A stretch of DNA of 64,000 bases from Canna indica (Eukaryota; Streptophyta; Magnoliopsida; Zingiberales; Cannaceae). Under the pieces are notes generated by a model. That model was given only the letters and a program-made list of their open reading frames with translations, was not told the DNA's origin and did not search any database. Position numbers and translations under genes: made by a program. Location: contig CP136891.1 of NCBI GenBank assembly GCA_034359265.1, positions 58,876,001-58,940,000 of the forward strand, written 5' to 3'. Positions 56,476 to 64,000 of the stretch are shown here, in pieces; the stretch's first letter is position 1, and each line of letters starts with the position of its first letter.

Positions 56476-56992
56476 ACTTTTTCCTCAAACTCTCCATTGA
56501 GGAACATTGTCTTGACATCTATATGCTTGATCTCATAATGATGGTATGCTACAATCACAAGCAAAATCATGACTGACTTGATCATGGCTACTGGTGAAAA
56601 AGTTTCATCATAGTCAATACCATGTCTTTGTTTATAACCTTTTGCAATCAGACTTGCTTTATAGATCTCCACCTTGTTGTCCGCTCTAATCTTTCTCTCA
56701 AAGATCCACTTGCACCCAATAGGAGTCACTCCTTCGAGCAAGTCAACCAAAGTCCATACTTGGTTGGAGTACATGAAGTCCATCTCAGAGTGTCACACAA
56801 TAGGACTCACTCATTCGACAACGCGCTACGACTTGGGTAGAATTGCATAAATGGACTATTTTCTTGGTCAATTTCTATTGTGTGGTAAAGTCATGCCAAA
56901 AAATGTCAACCATCTCACGACCTTGAAACCTCCCATGTGGCACTTTGGAGTATGGTTGTCTACTATAGTGTGGGCGAACAAATTCAAAAAGT
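56476..56992 (-). pseudogene. Element H copia: RT N-terminal part
   Basis: Minus strand reads MYSNQVWTLVDLLEGVTPIG, CKWIFERKIRADNKVE, SLIAKGYKQRHGIDYDETF, IKHIDVKTMFLNGEFEEKV, a copia RT start that continues at 55263. Upstream parts are cut off at 56993 by gypsy element I. Confidence 0.88.
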
Positions 56993-59265
56993 TGTCATGC
57001 CCCGACTCAGGGTCGCGTGACCGGCCAGGGTACGTGTCAGTACTCCGAAGCCTACCCTATGCATTGACCATCAACTTATAAAAATACAACAGACTAGCAT
57101 TAAAATCATGAACAAGAAATACTACCAAACTTTATTAGATGCTTAAAAATAGTTTAACCAAACCAAGTTTGAAAATATAACAAGTTTTCAAAGAAAATCG
57201 GAAAGATTGCAAAAAGGACATCTTAATGTTTACTGAATCAACTCAGTGCATATACATGACTCTACTCAAACACGACTACAACTATAGAGCTGCTAGCTAC
57301 GAGATCTGCACCCACGTCTGCCCTCCAATCGCACCATGCCACCAAGTCGTACCTCACTGGTTGGGCTCTGCAAAACAATAATAAATAAACTGTGAGTTCA
57401 CAAGGAACTCAGTGAACGGTTCTTCCGAACCTTCACTTAAATCCCCAGCAAGATAGCATATACAAAGATAAGGAATTATAGATTGACCACACCATAGTAG
57501 TTAGCCATTATGGCAAGTCATAAGAACAAATAAAAGGTGTGGAAGGTTCGGTGCTCCCCTCTACAAAACCGGGCTAGTCGGTCACCCAAAACCAGCCCAT
57601 AAGGGCATCTCATAATGAACATTCATGTTCGGATCCGTCGACTAGGATGGCAACTAGCCTCAGAAATCCTTCGGGTTAGGGATAGCTCGTCCCACCCAAC
57701 TCGGGTCTACTGTCAGCGTGGCCCACTAATAGAATCTGAAGACCCTCCGCCACTCGGGTCTGACACCTAGTGGGCCCGTTGGTGCAATCTCAAGACCTTA
57801 TAAACCGCTGAGTCGTGTGGTAGCCATTCGGCTAATGACACTCCTTAGTAGCCCATCTAAACCACAACCATAACTAGGTTGTGCAAGTTTCCCTATGTTT
57901 TGCTTTCCGGGCATTGCCTATATCCGACCCTCCCCCTTGGGTCGCACTTCTAGGATATTGATATCCGTTAATTATCCCTAGGTGTAGAACCTAGTAAGTG
58001 TACTTCGACTCTTAGTTAAATGTCACAACTAGGTATCAAAACCTTTCTTTCTAAAATTATTAGAACATACCTATTATAGATGCGTACGTGGACTACCATT
58101 ATCAATAACGTATGCCAAGAATAGGTATACTATGAGTGCTGAATTTAAGAGGATAAATTCAAAAGCAAAACAATAAGTAACAAGCAGTATACATGGTAAT
58201 GATTGAGCATAATATCTGAGAATTTATGAACATTTATTTTGATCTATATGCCATATCAATCCTATCCATGTAAATACTAGCAAGAACATTTTCTTAAACA
58301 TAAGGATCTAGATCTAAAGCTGCTAACAAATTTTATGATGAGCGGAAATTTCATAATTAAATTCTCACGCCACGCAAGTAAGTATAAATCAAGATAACCC
58401 AAACATGAAACCTCGCATAAATAATTATATCAAAATTATGATCCCACCCTTTCCCTTGCTCGGTCGACTTGAGCAGGGTAACACCTTGCTCGGCTGAGCC
58501 CTTTAGAGTGGCGGATGAACACGTTTGCGACAACCAAACATAAGCATTAATCTAGAGATCTATCATTTAACGAAAATAAAGCGATCTCTGAGTTAAAAGT
58601 CGATCGAGGAAATTGGGGAAATTTTTGGCATGACCTTTCCCCTTTTTCCTCTATTCGGCCAACCCATAAAACACAAAAAAACTATGATCTAACAACAAGA
58701 TCACAGCTAGATGAATCATTCGAAACCCAAGCGCGAGAAAACTACATCGACCGACAAGAAACTCGCATAAAAACTCGATTTCAAAACCTACGAGGTTCGG
58801 CCACTCGCCTCCCCTTACAAACAACCCAACCACTCACCTCGATTGGATCAAAAGATGGGCTCGATGAAGACGAGCTCTGATTTCCCCGATGTCGATACAA
58901 GCTCGACGCCGATCACGATCTCCCTCCTCTTCCTTGGGCTACGTGCGGCTCTCTCCTTGAGCCACACGGAGGCTTGGGTGAGGGGTTTTATTCCCCTCAT
59001 CTCTTGACTAAATTACCCCCATCTATTCACTTAAGTCTCCTCATCCGACTTCACCTAACCCAGATCGAGTCCCGACTCGACCCGCGCACCCAATCTCAAC
59101 CCAACAGTCAACCAGTATACCCATCCACCCAATTATCAACATTAGGCTATAATTTAAATTAATTATACCTGCTATTCGTGGCGATCTAGCGACTCGGCCT
59201 AGCTAGCTCCCGACTCGATGGGTTGCACCACAAAATTTTTATATTAGGAAACCCCGGGTGTTACA
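56993..59265 (-). repeat. Element I 3' LTR
   Basis: Plus strand TGTCATGCCCCGACTCAGGG to CCCCGGGTGTTACA, 2,273 bp. Its inner edge abuts GCCTTCCCCCCTTAAG, the reverse complement of the polypurine tract (59266-59281). Confidence 0.8.
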
Positions 59266-60757
59266 GCCTTCCCCCCTTAAGGGAAATTCGTTCTCGAATT
59301 TTGTAGAATCATACAGACTTACCAGTCCTTCGAACAGGGAAGGGTAGCGTTCCCTCATGTCATGCTCTACTTCCCAAGTAGCTTTCCTGCCCGGTGTGAT
59401 GTTCCCACCTAACTTTCACCAAGGGAATGGCTTTGGATCTCAGCTTCATGATCTGTCGGTCAAGTATCTCCACTGGCCTCTCCTCATACGAGATTGTCAT
59501 GTCCACCTCAACCGTAGTCGGCTCGATCACGTGGGGCTCATCCCTCACATATCTCCGTAGCATCGACACTTGAAAAACTAGGTGGACTCTACTCAGGCTA
59601 GGAGGCAAAGCCAGTTCGTAAGCCACTGCGCCCCTCCGCTTGAGAATAGGGAAAGGCCCAATGAACCTAGGGCTCAACTTCTATTTCTTCCCAAACCAGA
59701 CTATCCTTTTCATGGGGGAAACCTTCAGGAACACCAAGTTGCCCTCAGCGAACTCCAACTCTCTGGCTTTATTGTCGGCATACATTTTCTGGCCGCTCTG
59801 AGCCACCAACAACCTTTCCTTTATCAGTTGTACCTTTTTCACTGCCTCCTCGATTAGGTCAGGGCCTACTAAGAGAGTCTCTCTGGTCTCAAACCAGCCC
59901 CCAAGAGACCTACACCGCCACCCATACAAGGCCTCGAAGGGAGCCATGCCAATGCTACTGTGATAGCTATTGTTGTAGGCGAACTCAACCAATGGTAGGT
60001 GTTTCTCCCAACCTCCTGCCATGTCCAGAACGCAGGCCCTCAGCATATCTTCCAAGATTTGGATGGTTCTCTCAGACCGCCCGTCTGTCTGTGGATGGAA
60101 AGCCATGCTAAAACGTACTTGAGTACCCAAGGCTTCTTGAAAAGACAGCGAAAATTGGGTTGTGAACTGGGTACCTCGATCTGATATGATCATCACTGGG
60201 GTACCATGATAAGCCACAATCCTGTCTAAAAATAGTCTGGCGTACTGCTCCGCAGTAAATGTCATTTTCACCGAAATGAAGTGTGCGGTCTTGGTTAACC
60301 GATCCACTACCACCCAAATGGAATCAAAACCTCCTCTCGACTTAGGCAACTCGGTCACTAGGTACATGGTGATTTTCTCCCACTTCCACTCGGGAACCTC
60401 GAGGTTCTGCAGCAACCCCGCGGGCTTCAGGTGTTCGGCCTTCACCTGCTGGAAGACCAGACATTTGGATACAAACTCTGCTACCTCTCTCTTCATGCCC
60501 TTCCACCAGTAGTGTTGCCTTAAGTCTCGGTACATTTTGGTGGCTCCCGGGTGCATCGTGTAAGTGGAACGGTGATCCATTTCCAAAACTTGACAGCGCA
60601 CCTCTGCCATATCAGGCACCACAATCCGGTCTCTGAACCTTAGAACACTCTCTGAGTCGACCCTGAACCCGTCATCTGTGTCACCTCTCTGGACCAGATC
60701 CCTTGTCAGAGAACAAAATATGTCATCCTCCTGCGTGGCACGCAACATGTCCATCAA
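59266..60757 (-). pseudogene. Element I integrase with GPY/F module and chromodomain-like tail
   Basis: Zinc finger: HPGATKMYRDLRQHYWWKGM and CLVFQQVKAEH (second Cys of CxxC is Phe). Core Asp/Asp/Glu context is present: VVDRLTKTAHF, ISDRGTQFTT, FHPQTDGRSERTIQ. Then PLVEFAYNNSYHSSIGMAPF, GPY/F (PRFIGPFPILKRRGAVAYEL, SRVHLVFQVSMLRRYV), and a tail VEILDRQIMKLRSKAIPLVK. A stop at about 59679 and a frameshift near 59395 precede ATWEVEHDMRERYPSLFEG, the end of the chromodomain-like module. The other domains precede it in order to the right. Confidence 0.9.
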
Positions 60758-62207
60758 GGTGGACTATACCCGCAGGTGTGTCACCAAGGTACCTGAAGCT
60801 GCCACAACTAGGGTTTCACCCCATCCAGGCACAGCACTAGCTCTCGAGCTAGTGGCCTTCGCCTGATTTCCAAATGAGCCAAACTGTCCATGGATTTTCT
60901 ACTTAAAGCATCTGCTACTACATTGGCTTTCCCCAGATGATACATAATAGAGCAGTCATAATCCTTTAGGAGTTCCAGCCACCTCCTCTGCCTGAGGTTC
61001 AACTCTTTTTGGGTAAGCAAGTACTGGAGGCTCGTGTGATCCGTATAAATCTCACAAGTCTCCTCGTATAGGTAATGACGTCAGAGCTTGAGTGCAAAAA
61101 CCACTGCTGCCAGCTCTAGATCGTGCGTTGGGTAGTTCTTTCCATGTACCTTCAACTGGCGGGATGCATAGGCTATGACTCTACCAAACTGCATCAAAAT
61201 GCAGCCTAGGCCAACCCGAGAGGCATCATAGTAGACCACAAATCCTCCTGGGCCGGAAGGTACGGCCAACACGGGTGCCGACATCAAGCATTCCTTGAGC
61301 TTCTGAAAACTCGCCTCACACTTGTCGTCCCAAACAAATTTGACCCTTTTTGAGTCAACCGAGTCAAAGGGGTTGCAATCCAGGAGAAGTTCTCTACGAA
61401 CTTTCAGTAGTACCCGGCCAACCCAAGAAAGCTACGGATCTCAGTCACGCTGGTTGGCCACCTCTAGTTCTGCACCGCCTCCACCTTTGCAGGATCTACC
61501 CTTATCCCCTCCTTGGACACTACATGGCCCAGGAACCCTACACTTTCTAACCAAAATTCACACTTAGAGAATTTAGCGAACAACCGGTGCTCTCTGAGGG
61601 TTTCCAGGACCATCCTCAAGTGTTCGGAGTGCTCCTCCTCACTCTTGGAGTATACCAAGATGTCGTCAATAAAAATGATCACAAAACTGTCTAGGTACTC
61701 CTTAAGCACCTTGTTCATCAGATCCATGAAAATGACCAGTGCATTGGTTAGACCAAAAGTCATTACTAGGAACTCGTAGTGGACAGACCAAGTCCTGAAG
61801 GTAGTCTTAGGCACATCGCAATCCCGAATTCTCAGCTGATGGTATCCGGACCTTAAGTCTATCTTAGAAAACCATCGTGTCCCCTGCAGTTGGTCAAACA
61901 AATCATTTATCCCTTGTAGTGAGTAACGATTCTTGATTGTCACTTTATTCAGCTACCTATAGTCGATGCACATGCGCATCGACCCATCCTTCTTCTTCAC
62001 GAAGAGCACCGAATCACCCCATGGTGACACACTCAGCCGGATGAAACCCATGTCCAGCATTTCTTGCAATTGCACTTTTAACTCCCTGAGTTCAGCCGAC
62101 GCCATCCTATAGGGTGGGATGGAGATCGGTTTCACCCCAGGTTGCAAATCAATGCAAAAATCAACCTCTTTCCTAGGCGGCAATCCTGGCAACTCCTCGG
62201 GAAACAC
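60758..62207 (-). pseudogene. Element I reverse transcriptase and RNase H
   Basis: [61 protein letters not shown], then after a stop [48 protein letters not shown] (catalytic FxDD intact), [18 protein letters not shown] damaged thumb/connection (61290-61460) leads to RNase [63 protein letters not shown]. At least four stops or shifts. Confidence 0.9.
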
Positions 62208-62760
62208 ATCGGTGAACTCACCGACAACCTAAGCTCCACTGATATCCCCTGCCGCACCCCGCTTTTCCTCGGCCACAAATGCGAAGGCCAGGAAGGACTG
62301 GCAGCCCCCCTGAAGCAGTTTACGAGCCTTAAGATTTGAGATGACCCCAATCGGCTCTCTTCTTCCTTCTCCTTGGAAAGTGAACTGTGGAAACCCGGGC
62401 TTGCTGAACATAACTGTCTTAGTCCTACAATCCAGCAACGCAAAGTGCTCCATCAGCCAATCCATGCCGAGAATGACATCAGGTTCAAGCATGGGCAGGA
62501 GTGTGAAATCTGCCCTCAATGCATGGTCGCAGATGAGCACTTCGCAGCATTGGAAAATTAATTTGGCTATGATTGCATCGCCCGTAGGTGTTGATACTAC
62601 AAATGGCCCGTCGAGCAAAGAAGGTGCCATTCGTAACTCAGCAGCAAATTTGGCAGATACAAATGAGTGCGTGACACCCGGATCAAACAGAACATAAGCA
62701 GTAGATCAACATACTAAAATAGTACATGTTACCACTACTCTAGATGCCTCTGCCCCATCA
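62208..62760 (-). pseudogene. Element I protease
   Basis: The active-site motif reads VLFDPGVTHSFVS; the usual DSG/DSGA is DPGV. It is followed by DGPFVVSTPTGDAIIAK, FTLLPMLEPDVILGMDWLME and FTFQGEGRREP. The segment is open from 62630 to 62229. Function unlikely given the active-site change. Confidence 0.85.
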
Positions 62761-64000
62761 CGGTCCATGGCGTAAACTCGGGCAGATAGTTTCTCAAATT
62801 GACTAGCCTACGGCCCTCTGCTCTGCATCTGACCCTTCTGTGCCACTGACCCCACTGACATCAGCGCCTTTCCTCTTGACAGCTCAGATCTTTGGCCACC
62901 TTTGTCCGAGCAATCCTTCCTAAAGTGCCCGACCTGCCCACATCTGAAGTATGCATCTGTTCTTCCAAAGCAAGCCCCCCAGTGCTTTCGGTTACAATGA
63001 CCACACTGCGGCATGTCTGTCTTCTAAGTATCGCCCCCTGCCTCTGACTACCTCCGCGACCCCGACTACTGTTGTGCCCACGACTCTGATGGTGATCTAC
63101 GGCAGTCACAGTTCCCTTCGAATGCCACAACTGACCTCCAGACCCTTGAGGCCGAAACTTCTACTTGGGCGGCCCATCATTTCTCTCGAACGGCACCAGT
63201 GCTTCCTTCCGGAGGGCCTCATCCACTACCCGAGTAAATGTAGAGTCATTGGTATAATGGATAAGCTAGCCTATCTGAGGTCTCAGACCCTCCACGAACC
63301 TCTTCACCCTAGCGGTCTAAGTAGCCACTAGAGTTGGGTGGTACCTAGAGAGCCAGGTGAACTCCATTTCATAATTTGCTACTGTTATACCTCCAAACTG
63401 ACACAACAACTCAAAATCTCGTGCCCGTTTATCACGGACACTCATCGACAGGTACTGTTCCTCTACAGCTGCCCTAAATTTTTCCCAGGTGGGAGGTGGT
63501 GCGTGTGCTGCCCAATGACCCCTCCAAGTATGCAACTAGTACTTGGCGGGTCCCCTTAGCTGCAGGCCAACCATACGAGCTGCCACCTCTAACGAACACC
63601 CCAGTTCTATAAACAGCTCGTGACAGTCCCCTAGGAATTCAGTGACTTCCACCTGCCAATTCGTACCGGTGAATACTAGTGGCCTGAACTTGATGAAGTC
63701 TGCGTAAGTAGGTGCTCCTGAGTCCTTGACCTGCGGCACTACCTGCTCAGCCACCTCCGGTACCATAGGGATCGCGGGTACCAACTGGGGCGACTATTGT
63801 TGTTGCTGCTGCATCTGTTGTCTCAACTCCTGCTCCCTGCGGAGCACTTCTGTTAATTGAGCTATCTGAGCCTGTAGCTGCATAACTGCAGAATCCTGGC
63901 CAACTACCTCAGACTGTTCTCTTTCACGGCCCCGGCCTCGACCTCGGCCTCGCCACCGGCCTCGACCTCGGCCTTGGCCCCGATGTTCGGTAGAATTGCT
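62761..64000 (-). pseudogene. Element I gag, 5' end near or beyond window edge
   Basis: From the right edge: RG-repeat and Gln-rich leader (63785-63990; QLQAQIAQLTEVLRREQELR then a poly-Gln stretch and a stop), YADFIKFRPLVFTGTNWQVE, RMVGLQLRGPAKY, APPPTWEKFRAAVEEQY, DFELLCQFGGITVANYEMEF, YHPTLVAT, then a nucleocapsid region with CGHCNRKHWGACFGRT and YFRCGQVGHFRKDC, where the first Cys is Tyr. Stops at several places where Trp or Glu codons are usual. Confidence 0.88.

Larger units (their letters stand above)
56993..64000 (-). mobile_element. Element I: Ty3/gypsy retrotransposon (chromovirus-like), 5' end outside window
   Basis: Minus-strand order from the right edge: gag, protease, RT, RNase H, integrase, GPY/F module, chromodomain-like tail, polypurine tract, LTR. 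Inserted in copia H; left flank pentamer AAAGT (56988-56992). The 5' LTR and primer-binding site lie beyond 64000. Confidence 0.92.

Overview
This window is plant nuclear DNA, almost certainly from a flowering plant. It has an intron-bearing host gene, a second host gene with a very GC-rich single exon (which suggests, but does not prove, a monocot), and a dense pile of nested retrotransposons primed by initiator-Met tRNA. No prokaryotic features are present. Only two host genes are visible; most of the remaining sequence is transposable elements and their debris.

Layout. (1) 1-3337: last six coding exons of an NTAN1-type N-terminal asparagine amidohydrolase (+), with a MITE in one intron, a 245-bp tandem duplication in another and a decayed duplicate of one exon. 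(2) 4093-5459: a TIR-bounded, Tourist-like element. (3) 5460-16070: an old Ty3/gypsy remnant ('K'), split by LTR element 'A' (7048-14626, minus). (4) 17203-36444: a short LINE tail ('E', minus) stretched over 19 kb by copia element 'C' (17945-30872, minus), by LTR element 'B' inside C (20326-28276, minus), by copia element 'D' (about 31024-35685, plus) and by a hAT-type MITE (35878-36417). The whole stack entered 375 bp upstream of the start codon of the second host gene (36829-37926, conserved plant protein of unknown function). (5) about 39035-51297: a LINE ('G', plus) with recognisable ORF1 and ORF2, split by LTR element 'F' (43249-50984, minus). (6) about 51760-56990: a copia remnant ('H', minus) holding a probable gypsy solo LTR and a clean 1.2-kb solo LTR. 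(7) 56993-64000: a Ty3/gypsy element ('I', minus) that runs off the right edge.

The most interesting content is the family formed by A, B and F. All three have LTRs of about 1.5 kb, a tRNA-iMet primer-binding site and a gag gene (copia-type gag, CCHC knuckle, long coiled coil, second CCHC knuckle). They have no protease, integrase or reverse transcriptase. Downstream of gag lies roughly 3 kb of AT-rich sequence built of degenerate repeats of about 170 bp, and a conserved palindrome-rich block. Their U3 regions carry an array of TCGGTCGACCGA-type palindromes just upstream of a TATA box, and their R/U5 regions carry a small hairpin that is also present, with compensatory changes, in the diverged solo LTR at 55264-56475. 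They look like non-autonomous elements that would need polymerase supplied in trans. All coding sequences in the mobile elements carry stops or frameshifts, so none of these copies looks able to move by itself. Coordinates of insertions rest on target-site duplications read by eye; percent divergences are hand counts on short segments.
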